A DNA stretch of 54,898 nt from an uncultured Desulfovibrionaceae bacterium (GTDB taxonomy: Bacteria; Desulfobacterota; Desulfovibrionia; Desulfovibrionales; Desulfovibrionaceae): positions 1 to 54,898 of the forward strand of contig CALUUT010000108.1 in the NCBI GenBank assembly GCA_944324045.1. The letters run 5' to 3'. Below the pieces are notes generated by a model. It was not told the origin of the DNA and did not search any database. It saw nothing but the letters and a program-made list of their open reading frames with translations. A program made the position numbers and the translations under genes. Shown in pieces: positions 27,459-35,492 of the stretch. Within the stretch, counting starts at the first letter, position 1. Every line of letters begins with the position of its first letter.

Positions 27459-27598
27459 TTCATGTTTTTTGCGCAGAGGATTTTTGTCATGCCGACCATT
27501 TCTTTTGCATGTTGCGGATAAGAGATTTTTTTGCGGAACACTTCTTCGATAGTTTTGCTGGAAGAACTTCAGAAATACTATCTGCTTGCGAGGCGAAA

Positions 27599-28318
27599 AT
27601 GTATTTTCCTCAGAGGGCCGGCCAAGGTTGTCGGAATTCGTCGAAAATCGGTCTGATCAAGCCGTTTGCCCCGTATGGTGCAGTCACGTTTCGGCCTATG
27701 GCTGAAGGTCCGAAAAAATCCGCAAGGACGTCTGACGGCTCGCGCCTTTTTTCGTGCAGGCGTTTTATCCTGCTGGACCGGGATGGAACTATTATTGTGG
27801 ATAAAGAGTATCTCAGCAATCCGGACGGCGTGGAGCTTCTTCCCGGGGCGGCCGCCGGACTGGCCCTGCTGCGACAGGCTGGTTTTGGGCTTGCGGTGGT
27901 CACCAATCAGTCCGGAATTGGTCGGGGGTACTACTCTGTGCAGGATATGCATGCCGTTAATGAGCGTATGAGCGCACTGCTTGCCGCGGCGGGCGTCGTT
28001 TTGGACGGCATTTATTACTGTCCGCATACGCCGCAGGATAACTGCCCTTGCCGTAAACCGCGTCCGGGAATGGCCCTGCGCGCGGCGGCTGAACTTGGGT
28101 TTACTCCAGACCAGGCTGTCGTTATTGGCGACAAAGCGGCTGATTTGGGATTGGCGCATGCCGTAGGCGCGCTTGGAGTGTTGGTGCGCACGGGGTATGG
28201 AGCCGCACAGGAATCTATGCTGCATACTCCGCCGGATATTGTTGCCGACAATCTTTTTGATGCCGCTGTTCGTATTCTGGAAAGAGATGGAATGTTTGAA
28301 AGGGGCAACGGTCAGTAG
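27599..28318 (+). CDS. gmhB: D-glycero-beta-D-manno-heptose 1,7-bisphosphate 7-phosphatase
   Basis: HAD-family phosphatase of ADP-heptose synthesis. 239 residues from this start. The HAD nucleophile motif is LLDRDGTI (Asp60, Asp62), then VVTNQSGIGRGYYS, the GmhB zinc loop YYCPHTPQDNCPCRKPRPGM, and VIGDKAADLGLA. The first 55 residues precede the conserved domain and are unusual. The ATG at 27599 is favoured by GAGGCG six bases upstream, while an ATG at 27698 would give a more typical length but has no Shine-Dalgarno. Histidinol phosphatase activity is a less likely alternative. Confidence 0.88.
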   Translation: MYFPQRAGQGCRNSSKIGLIKPFAPYGAVTFRPMAEGPKKSARTSDGSRLFSCRRFILLDRDGTIIVDKEYLSNPDGVELLPGAAAGLALLRQAGFGLAVVTNQSGIGRGYYSVQDMHAVNERMSALLAAAGVVLDGIYYCPHTPQDNCPCRKPRPGMALRAAAELGFTPDQAVVIGDKAADLGLAHAVGALGVLVRTGYGAAQESMLHTPPDIVADNLFDAAVRILERDGMFERGNGQ

Positions 28319-28428
28319 GAGGCGTCTGTTTTGTCGGCGCCGTTGGCTTACGCTTGGCGCTATTGAGAAAGCGAAAGACGAGCGGGCGCGGCGTTTTGAA
28401 TCTTTGGAGAAGGTAAAGAGCGCAGTAT

Positions 28429-28653
28429 ATGATTGTGAGCAGAATTGACCAGATTATGAAGGAGAAAAATGTCACCAGTCGCGACATTGCGCAAAGAACG
28501 CATCTTTCCATAGATACCGTGGCGCGCGCCCGGAATGAAAATATACGGAAATGCCGTTTGTATACGCTTGAACTGATAGCGGAGTTTCTTGGCGTAAAAA
28601 CCAAAGATTTGTACGATGAAATCCCGGATGCGCATATTGGCCCAACACCGTAA
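28429..28653 (+). CDS. Small XRE-type helix-turn-helix protein, copy 1
   Basis: A 74-residue DNA-binding protein consisting almost entirely of a Cro/CI helix-turn-helix (about 5-62). The pattern is VTSRDIAQRTHLSIDTVARARN, then RKCRLYTLELIAEFLGV. It is a paralogue of the next gene: by hand 39 of the first 67 residues are identical. Both share CRLYTLE and TKDLYDE. No effector domain is present. It lies 110 bases after gmhB. The ribosome-binding site is weak. Operator sites and targets are unknown. Confidence 0.8.
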   Translation: MIVSRIDQIMKEKNVTSRDIAQRTHLSIDTVARARNENIRKCRLYTLELIAEFLGVKTKDLYDEIPDAHIGPTP

Positions 28654-28741
28654 GACATTGTTGCGCAAATACGCAAAAGATGGCATGAGCGACAGGCGCG
28701 GCGATGTTTTGGAAGGGGACGAGCATTGAGAGAAGAACTTT

Positions 28742-28972
28742 ATGATTATAAGCAGAGTAAAACAATTGATGGAAGAGCGGGAGATGACGTATCAGGATCT
28801 TGTCGCAAAAACAGGACTGTCCACGGACACAGTGGCCCGTATTCGTAACGATCATATCCGGGAATGCCGGTTATATACCCTGGAGATTGTCGCAACTGCG
28901 CTTGGAGTGACTACAAAGGATTTATATGATGAACTCGACAGCCGGGAAGCATCTGTGAAGCCGGTGGTGTAA
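28742..28972 (+). CDS. Small XRE-type helix-turn-helix protein, copy 2
   Basis: A 76-residue single-domain Cro/CI HTH protein, about 58% identical to copy 1. Recognition region: MTYQDLVAKTGLSTDTVARI, then RECRLYTLEIVATALGV. The sequence just upstream also resembles that upstream of copy 1 (both have GGCGCGGCG followed by GTTTTG), so the duplication included the leader. AGAAG lies seven bases before the ATG. A terminator follows at 29017, so it ends the transcript. The role is unknown; regulating its own locus or the adjacent mucR region is a possibility only. Confidence 0.8.
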   Translation: MIISRVKQLMEEREMTYQDLVAKTGLSTDTVARIRNDHIRECRLYTLEIVATALGVTTKDLYDELDSREASVKPVV

Positions 28973-29516
28973 TTTTTTGCGAAAGAGCGTCGTGCTTGGC
29001 GCGGATGCAGAATTTTGGCTCGGATGGCGGAATGTCCGGGCCGATTTTTTTCGGATACCGGACTCGGCTCTGTCGGAACACATCGTCTGATGGAAATTTT
29101 ATAATAATTTTTCTTTTTATTATAGCAGGTTATTTGTTTGAGGAAAGGACAACGCATACTTTATGCCAATATATTATAGAAATAATACAATATTGGCTTA
29201 TAACTATTTACTATCATTTGTCGTTTGCCGTGAATTGCAGATATCTGTTAAGGATCAAGTAACTGAACGCAAGGATTTTGCGGATGAGGCATCTGATGAA
29301 TGTAGCATTATTTTATATTTCTGCGTTTACTTTTGCATCTAAGGTGGATATTTTTTAATGTTTGTGATGTAATAGTCTTGCCAAATTCAAAATTTTATGG
29401 AAAAGTAACAATAGCGGTGGTTGCCGAGAAATATCGAGGTTTTATTTTGCTCCGCTTATTTGAAAAAAAAATAGAATATGTCCGGGTGAAGAACGCCGGG
29501 ACAAGTGAGGTCTGCG
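28973..29516. other. Long AT-rich region upstream of mucR
   Basis: After the terminator at 29017-29051, roughly 29095-29480 is strongly AT-rich compared with the genes around it, with TATTATAG, AATATATTATAG and several T-A steps. No gene is supported. It is likely the mucR promoter/regulatory region and possibly a MucR-bound site. Confidence 0.5.
29017..29051 (+). terminator. Terminator after the second HTH gene
   Basis: Stem GGCTCGGA / TCCGGGCC (one G-T pair) with a 10-base loop, then GA and seven T. It lies 45 bases past the stop. Confidence 0.75.
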
Positions 29517-29930
29517 ATGGACGACTTTTTGAAGGAAGCATTGGATATTGTTAAGGCTCAGGCCAGTGTTCGCACAATGAGTGAAGAAGAAATCACCAGC
29601 ATGGTGCAGAAATTGTCAAAGGGTCTCCGGGCGATTAGCGATGACGATGTGCAGGTGGAAGCGTTGAATGAGCCCATTGCCGGCGATGCAAAAAAAACAA
29701 TCCGTGAAAAAACGATTACATGTATGGAATGCGGGAAGTCTTTTAAGATACTGACCAAGAAGCATCTGGCTTCGCACGGCCTTACTCCGCTTGAGTACAG
29801 GGAAAAATACGGTTTGAAAAAGACCAGCCCGCTGGTTTGCAAGTCTTTGCAGCGTGAGCGCCGCCGCAAGATGAAAGATATGAAATTGTGGGAAAAACGG
29901 AGAAAAACGGCTCTTCCTCTGGAAGAGTAG
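29517..29930 (+). CDS. MucR/Ros-family zinc-finger transcriptional regulator
   Basis: A 137-residue regulator of the Ros/MucR family, zinc-finger proteins that in alphaproteobacteria act as H-NS-like silencers binding AT-rich DNA. The finger is CMECGKSFKILTKKHLASH (Cys69, Cys72, His83, His87), followed by the family's GLTPLEYREKYGL. The N-terminus is helical, as expected for oligomerisation, and the C-terminal tail is basic (RRRKMKDMKLWEKRRK). The ATG at 29517 has GAGG eight bases upstream. A strong bidirectional terminator separates it from the convergent qrc operon. Confidence 0.92.
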   Translation: MDDFLKEALDIVKAQASVRTMSEEEITSMVQKLSKGLRAISDDDVQVEALNEPIAGDAKKTIREKTITCMECGKSFKILTKKHLASHGLTPLEYREKYGLKKTSPLVCKSLQRERRRKMKDMKLWEKRRKTALPLEE

Positions 29931-29951
29931 TTATGGCGTTTTTTTATCCAT

Positions 29952-29986
29952 AAAAAGGGGTTCTCGTCGCGGAGAACCCCTTTTTA
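29952..29986. terminator. Bidirectional terminator between mucR and qrcD
   Basis: Arms GGGGTTCTC / GAGAACCCC with a 6-base loop, flanked by A5 on the left and T5 on the right, so it can end transcription in both directions between the two convergent genes. Confidence 0.92.
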
Positions 29987-30007
29987 TTTCTTCATTGCCG
30001 GGTCCGT

Positions 30008-31270
30008 TTAGTCATAGTGCGCCCGTCCGGGATTTTTACTTGGAAAGATGGGCAGATAGCGGAAGGAAAAGCCGATGACAAGCACGCCATAGGCGATGAT
30101 CATGATTCCCGCGGCCCATTCGACCCAGTTGGGGCTGTAGCTCTGCCACGTTTCAAAGGGCATGGACGGTACGGCAAGGGTCTGCACCGTTTGGACGTAG
30201 CGGTTGATCACGACGCCGGCGCAGGCAAGAAAGGACGCAAGATAAAAGAATTTGGGCGTGGAGCGGAATCTGTTGACCAGCAAAAGCACGCAGGGCGCAA
30301 GCCCGCATACGAAGATTTCGCAGAAGAGCATCCATTTCCCATATGCCCAGCCATGGAATACGCTGTTGAAATCCAGGCCGGCGCGCGGCAGCAGTTTGAC
30401 GGCCCAGTACAGGGTATCCACGCCTTTTGCAAGCGTATAAAGCGCCAGCAAGACGCCGGATATGCGGGCCAAAAGGTCGCGCACATGCCAGGGAATGAGG
30501 TGGCGCCGCGAGCATTTTTCTATAATTGCGGCGATGAGGGAAGTAAAGAGCGGTCCGGTGGCTATTGCTGAAAGGACAAAGAGAAAGAATGTCCAGGGCC
30601 AGATGAAGACGCCGGTCCGGAAGGAAAAGGGGCGGCCGAAAAGAACGCCGTACATGCCGCCGAGCGAGCCTTGATGAAAGAAGGAAAGAAAGATGCCCAT
30701 GCCTGCGAATAGCGGCATCAGCTTATGCAGATTATGCCCAAAGTGATGCAGAAAAGGGACTTTGTCCGCTTTTTTCCAGCCAAGGATCAGCGGGAGATAT
30801 TCTATTGAGAGAACAATGAGGTACAGTGTGATGCAGAAAATAACTTCGGTGAGCATGGAGTGAATATTCGCATGCCAGTATCCAAACCAGGAGCGAATGG
30901 GTTGCCCCACATCCAGCATGAGCACGAGAATAGCGCCGGAATAACTTACAAATCCAATGATTACAGCCAGATTGACGATGTAGCGCAATGGTTTTAAGTT
31001 AAGAATGTAGAACAGGAGTCCTGAAAAAAACGCGCCGGCGCCAAGCGCGATGACTGCAAGATCAAGCGTTATCCACAAACCAAATCCGAAATAGTTGTCA
31101 AGATTGGTCACGCCAAGGCCGTTGCGGAGCGTAAGATAGGAGGCGTACAGGCCCCAGACGAAAAAGGCGGCCGCAACAAGCATGAGCGCGGCGAAGCGGA
31201 AAAAGGAGCCGCGCGGCGCATGCCCCGAATCAGGGTATGAAGAAACCGGTGAAACAGCGTTGTCGTGCAT
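30008..31270 (-). CDS. qrcD: Menaquinone reductase, integral membrane subunit QrcD
   Basis: NrfD/PsrC-like membrane subunit of the Qrc complex, which passes electrons from periplasmic cytochrome c3 to menaquinone in sulfate reducers. 420 residues with about ten membrane helices, starting near residue 25 (FAALMLVAAAFFVWGLYAS). Typical NrfD segments include LVLMLDVGQPIRSWFGYWH, GIFLSFFHQGSLGGMYG and GVVINRYVQTVQ near the C-terminus. The ATG at 31270 has AAGGAAT ten bases upstream and lies 11 bases after the qrcC stop; the frame's further upstream extension overlaps qrcC and is not used. It is the last gene of qrcABCD. Confidence 0.94.
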   Translation of the reverse strand: MHDNAVSPVSSYPDSGHAPRGSFFRFAALMLVAAAFFVWGLYASYLTLRNGLGVTNLDNYFGFGLWITLDLAVIALGAGAFFSGLLFYILNLKPLRYIVNLAVIIGFVSYSGAILVLMLDVGQPIRSWFGYWHANIHSMLTEVIFCITLYLIVLSIEYLPLILGWKKADKVPFLHHFGHNLHKLMPLFAGMGIFLSFFHQGSLGGMYGVLFGRPFSFRTGVFIWPWTFFLFVLSAIATGPLFTSLIAAIIEKCSRRHLIPWHVRDLLARISGVLLALYTLAKGVDTLYWAVKLLPRAGLDFNSVFHGWAYGKWMLFCEIFVCGLAPCVLLLVNRFRSTPKFFYLASFLACAGVVINRYVQTVQTLAVPSMPFETWQSYSPNWVEWAAGIMIIAYGVLVIGFSFRYLPIFPSKNPGRAHYD

Positions 31271-31281
31271 GGCGTTATTCC

Positions 31282-32076
31282 TTAGTCCCGTGTTTTGGGA
31301 AGCCTGAAAGAGGCAAGGTCGCGGACCCATTTCCGGCGGCTTAGATAGTACACCTGCGGTTCCGGGTTGGGGCGTCTGTCTTTTTTGTGCGTGCGGCTGA
31401 GGAGCTGGAAAGCGATGCCTTTTGCGCTTGCGGCGCGCAGAATCTGATAAATGGCATGATCCGAATTTTTCAGGTCGCCAAACACAATGGCCCCATTTGG
31501 GCACATCTGCGCGCAAGCCGGAACATATTCCCCGTCCGCAAGCTCGTTCGGGTTGCGGCCTTCGACAATGGCCTTGTCTTTGGCCGCCATCCAGCGATGG
31601 TGACAGAAGGTGCATTTTTCAACTACCCCGCGAGGGCGTACGGATACGTCAGGCGTGAGGGTTTTTTCCATGCCCTTGGGCCAGACCGGATCAAACCAGT
31701 TGAAGTAGCGGGCGTGAAACGGACAGGCCGCCATGCAATATCGGCACCCGATGCAGCGAGGCGTAACTTGGCTCACAATGCCGCCTTCTTCATTTTTATC
31801 CGTGGCCGTTACCGGGCATACGGAAACGCAGGGCGGGTTGCCGCACTGCTGGCATGGCCGGGGCAGGTAGGCCACGTCATGCTCGGGAAACGGTTTTTTA
31901 TTGGCAAGCTCATAGACCACGAGCCAGTTGAGGGCCTTTAACTTGTCTGAGGCATCTGTTGCAGGCGCGATGTTGTTTTCCGCCTGACAGGCGACCATGC
32001 ACGCGCCGCAGCCCGTACACTTGTCCACATCAATAACCATCCCCCAGGTGATGGCAAAATTTTTGGCGGCTGTCAT
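31282..32076 (-). CDS. qrcC: Menaquinone reductase, iron-sulfur subunit QrcC
   Basis: Ferredoxin-like subunit carrying electrons between QrcA/QrcB and QrcD. 264 residues with four cysteine groups: CTGCGACMVACQ (about 21-32), CQQCGNPPCVSVCPV (about 75-89), CIGCRYCMAACPF (about 108-120), and the pair CTFCHH with CAQMCPNG. This corresponds to four cubane-type clusters as in PsrB/NrfC relatives. No signal peptide is visible, so it is probably exported with a Tat partner (QrcB). A TGGAGAAATA Shine-Dalgarno precedes the ATG. Confidence 0.94.
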   Translation of the reverse strand: MTAAKNFAITWGMVIDVDKCTGCGACMVACQAENNIAPATDASDKLKALNWLVVYELANKKPFPEHDVAYLPRPCQQCGNPPCVSVCPVTATDKNEEGGIVSQVTPRCIGCRYCMAACPFHARYFNWFDPVWPKGMEKTLTPDVSVRPRGVVEKCTFCHHRWMAAKDKAIVEGRNPNELADGEYVPACAQMCPNGAIVFGDLKNSDHAIYQILRAASAKGIAFQLLSRTHKKDRRPNPEPQVYYLSRRKWVRDLASFRLPKTRD

Positions 32077-32239
32077 TATTTCTCCAGAATCGCTTGCAGT
32101 GTCGTCCGTTGACCGGATACGCCGGTTTTGCGCGTTAAATGCCGTTTTGAAACAAAGGCGTCTTTAGAATATGTTTTGATTCCAGGCCGCCTGGAAAGCG
32201 GGCATCCCCATTTGCCGGCAACGCACATACAGTTTGACG

Positions 32240-34372
32240 TTACGCCCTTTCAAGGCGCAAACCGGCAACCTTCCATTCAGAACCAAGGCCCTCTTGGACT
32301 GCAACGCTGTACAGGTCCGCAAGATTGCGGCCCTTGCCGCGGCTGAAGGCGTCAAAAGCCGTATGCCCGTAGCCGTTTGGCACGGCAATGGCGTTATCCA
32401 TGACGCCGTCGTAAATGTTGACCCCAAGCTCCAGGCTTGCGCCGGAATCAGCGCATAATCTGACTCGGCAGCCTGGAGTCAGGCCCAAACGAGCCGCCGT
32501 GTTGCTGTTGACAAGGGCGAAAAGTTCCGTTCCTTTCAGCTCCGAGGCGCGGATAAGCTTCACGCCGAAGGGCGGTATCGCAGTATCCGGGGTTCCAAGC
32601 GCCATACGCGTCATGGGCGCGATGCGCACGGTTTCGGACGCCGCCGACTGTATAAGCGGTTTTATGGCTTTTTGCAGAATATCCGTCGCAAATCGCAAAG
32701 AGACGGGCGCCAGAGTTTCATCTGTATGCGCCGCGCCTTTCAGAAGTTCCTGTTCTTTGGCATGCATCTTTTGGGCGCGGGCAGCAATAAGGCTTCGGAT
32801 GGTAAAAGGCTTTGTTCCTGTCAGCGCCGCCTCTTGGTCGGCAAAATTCGGAAGGGCTATTTGGGCCTGTGCGAGCGTGGCGGAAAGAATCGCATCAAGC
32901 GGTCGGGCGTCTGTCAGAGGCGCGGGCAATACAGGCACGCAAAGAGAGTAGACGTTTTTGCCGCAGCCATACGGATTGCATACGTCGTCAAGACGTTCAA
33001 GACCCATGGGAAGCGGGAGCACCAAGTCGCTGGCCATGGCTGTTTCCGTCATAAGCGGCGTGATGCATGCCTTAAACGGGATGGAGGCATATGCTTTAAG
33101 AAGTTTATGCTTATCAGGCAGAGCATAGACCGGATTGGCGTCATATATGAGAGCCAGGTTTGGGGTGGGGGATTTTCCCGCGGCAATCGCCGCAAGTTCG
33201 GCGCACAGGTCGTTTTCAAGTTGCCGGGCGCGCGGCAGAGCATGCTCAAGAAGTGTCGCAGGCCAGGGCAGAAAGGTGAGACCGCCTTCTTTGTTGACGA
33301 CGCCAAGCAGCATGTTCAAAGCGATTGCAGCCATGACGGTTGCAGCAGGAGCGCCGCTATTGTTCTGCGAGCCGGCCAGCACAATGGGCTGGGCGGAAGC
33401 GGCCAATTCAACGGCTGTTTTGCGTAAAAGCGCCTCAGGCGCGCCGGTAAGCGCGCTGACTCTTTGGGGCGGGAATTCTGCGGCCAGTGCCGCAAAGCCG
33501 GCTATATCCGGCGCATTGGCGGCATATCCGTTTTTGATGAGCAGGTGAGCAAGACCAAGAGCGAATACAGCCTCCGTCCCGGCGGCGACAGGCACCCATG
33601 AGTTGACCGCGGCTGCGCTGCTGACTTGCGTTGCCGAGCAGTACGTCCATGTGGTCGCGGGCGGCTCTCCGTGCGGACGTCCTTCGGCGAAGGCGCGACG
33701 GTTGCGGATGACCGGTCCCCATGTTTCAAGCGCGTTTGCGCCGATCATAAGGACATAGTCGCTTTTTTCAAGATCATAACCGGGCTGCGCATCCGCCCCC
33801 ATAAGGCGGGCCGCCCTTGCTGCGGGCTGAATTTCGCCGGGCATGAGGAAAAAGCGGGAAGAGCCGCAGGCGCCGGCGCATGCCGAAAGCAGTTCATTCG
33901 CCGTGACGCCGTGCTGGTCGCCGCTGATGCACAACAGGGAATCTTTTGTCCGGGAAGCATTTTTGAGATGCCCGGCAAGTAAGGTTATGGCTTCATCCCA
34001 GCTTATACTCTGGAAGTTTCCGTCAGGCATGCGTTTAAGCGGCGTTTTGACGCGGCTTGGGCTGTAGAGCATCTGGACTTCCGCTCCAGCCAGGGCCGTG
34101 ACGCCGTTGCTCCCAAGCGGGTGCTCCGGATTTCCGGCTATGGTCACCGGGCGGCCGCCTACTATTCGGACAATGGTCCCGGCGGATGAAGGGCACATTT
34201 TTGTCGTGGTCGCCAGAAATGTGTTTTCGCCGGGCTTCAGCCTTGGAATCCAGGGCCAGTTTTGGGTCCATATTGTGACGTCATCCAGCGTTTTCCAGAC
34301 AATCGGGCTTGCCAATGCCCCCGCGACCGCGCCTGCGGCCAATGCGAGAAAACCTCTTCTGCTCAGTCCCAT
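32240..34372 (-). CDS. qrcB: Menaquinone reductase, molybdopterin-oxidoreductase-like subunit QrcB
   Basis: Large periplasmic subunit of Qrc, 710 residues. It is related to molybdopterin oxidoreductases, but QrcB is known to lack the molybdenum cofactor. A Tat signal SRRGFLALAAGAVAG (about 4-18) directs export. Near the N-terminus only one Cys is present (KMCPSSAG, about residue 59) where catalytic relatives have a cluster-binding Cys set, which fits the cofactor-free state. SISWDEAITLLAGHL and PEHPLGSNGVTA are family segments. The gene ends 163 bases before qrcC. Confidence 0.94.
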   Translation of the reverse strand: MGLSRRGFLALAAGAVAGALASPIVWKTLDDVTIWTQNWPWIPRLKPGENTFLATTTKMCPSSAGTIVRIVGGRPVTIAGNPEHPLGSNGVTALAGAEVQMLYSPSRVKTPLKRMPDGNFQSISWDEAITLLAGHLKNASRTKDSLLCISGDQHGVTANELLSACAGACGSSRFFLMPGEIQPAARAARLMGADAQPGYDLEKSDYVLMIGANALETWGPVIRNRRAFAEGRPHGEPPATTWTYCSATQVSSAAAVNSWVPVAAGTEAVFALGLAHLLIKNGYAANAPDIAGFAALAAEFPPQRVSALTGAPEALLRKTAVELAASAQPIVLAGSQNNSGAPAATVMAAIALNMLLGVVNKEGGLTFLPWPATLLEHALPRARQLENDLCAELAAIAAGKSPTPNLALIYDANPVYALPDKHKLLKAYASIPFKACITPLMTETAMASDLVLPLPMGLERLDDVCNPYGCGKNVYSLCVPVLPAPLTDARPLDAILSATLAQAQIALPNFADQEAALTGTKPFTIRSLIAARAQKMHAKEQELLKGAAHTDETLAPVSLRFATDILQKAIKPLIQSAASETVRIAPMTRMALGTPDTAIPPFGVKLIRASELKGTELFALVNSNTAARLGLTPGCRVRLCADSGASLELGVNIYDGVMDNAIAVPNGYGHTAFDAFSRGKGRNLADLYSVAVQEGLGSEWKVAGLRLERA

Positions 34373-34387
34373 ACGGTTTTTCCCCTA

Positions 34388-35020
34388 TTACTTATGACAG
34401 ACAAAGCAGGCGTTGCTGGCTCTGGTCGAGCCATCCGTATGACCGGGGTTTGCATGACAACGCTCGCAATATTCCATTTTCATGGTTTGCTTGCTGTAGG
34501 CGGTAAGAATATTTTGTTCATGCACAGGCGGCGTGTCCATATTTTGCATGTCCATATGGCATGTCGCGCATAATGCCGGTCCAGCAAGTTCCGCATGGCA
34601 TGTCCCGCAGACCTCTTCAGAATGGGCGGCATGGCTGAAGAAAACGTTATCTGGCTGCTTTGCATAGACGAGCCATGGAACCGGTTTGTTTTTTTCAATA
34701 TAGTCCGCAAAAAAGAGGTTTTCCGCCTCAGTGTCGCCTAACGGCGCGGCATGACACGAGGCGCAGGAGTCTATGTCCGGCAGCCCGGCGAATGAGCCGT
34801 CTTTTCTGAGAAAATGGCACTCTGTGCACGCCATGCCCTGATCCTGCACATGCGTTTTATGGCTGAAGGCCACAGGTTGTTCCTTTTTTTCATAAAGCAG
34901 CCCGGGGAACACGATCCAGCCGAAGCCGAGCAGGACCACCAGCCCCACCAGAAAAGGGACGGCTGTGGACAGGAACATACCGTTTCTTTTTCCGCTGACT
35001 CGCGCTTCGCTATCGCTCAT
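34388..35020 (-). CDS. qrcA: Menaquinone reductase, hexaheme cytochrome c subunit QrcA
   Basis: Membrane-anchored multiheme cytochrome that receives electrons from the type I cytochrome c3. 210 residues: one N-terminal helix (about 19-42) and six CxxCH heme sites, CTECH (65), CASCH (86), CGTCH (138), CATCH (151), CERCH (185) and CFVCH (205). Scattered His (for example AFSHKTH, FFSHAAH) supply distal ligands. The ATG at 35020 has AAAGGAAC nine bases upstream; the frame's extension to 35179 is not supported. First gene of the operon, 15 bases from qrcB. Confidence 0.95.
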   Translation of the reverse strand: MSDSEARVSGKRNGMFLSTAVPFLVGLVVLLGFGWIVFPGLLYEKKEQPVAFSHKTHVQDQGMACTECHFLRKDGSFAGLPDIDSCASCHAAPLGDTEAENLFFADYIEKNKPVPWLVYAKQPDNVFFSHAAHSEEVCGTCHAELAGPALCATCHMDMQNMDTPPVHEQNILTAYSKQTMKMEYCERCHANPGHTDGSTRASNACFVCHK

Positions 35021-35492
35021 GGAAGTTCCTTTTTTACGCTTTGTCAAAAGTATGGCGTCGTTTTTTGCCGGCGCCGGGCATGGATGTTTGGGCAAGGCTC
35101 GTTCATTTATGGCGTTGTGCTGAGAAAAACCTTTATACTGAATGAAATTGTAGGGCAAGAGGCTATGTTTGCCTTTCATGCGGTCTGTCTGCCGTCTTTA
35201 TTTGGAAAATATTTTATGGCAATATATTGAATATTTTTATATGTATTGTCATAAATTGCATTATTTTTTAAAAATAATAAAAATAGCAGCACTGTATATT
35301 GCACATGAAAAAAATATATGGAAAAATAACGTAAAGTTTTCAGCAAAAGATTTTTAAAATACATTGTAACATCGGCAGAAATCCGGAAAGAACATTTTTC
35401 CTGTGAGCCCTATCTTATTATAACACCATGGAGTTTATTGTATCATGCCATTTTGGAAATGCCGATAAACAGTCAACATAACGAGCAGAGGC
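35021..35492. other. Divergent qrcA / sensor-kinase region, AT-rich core
   Basis: About 470 bases. 35195-35370 is markedly AT-rich (for example TTTAAAAATAATAAAAATAG and several TATAT steps), while the flanks match the genome average. It must contain the qrc and kinase promoters, but I cannot name one pair with confidence. No gene is supported. Confidence 0.5.
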
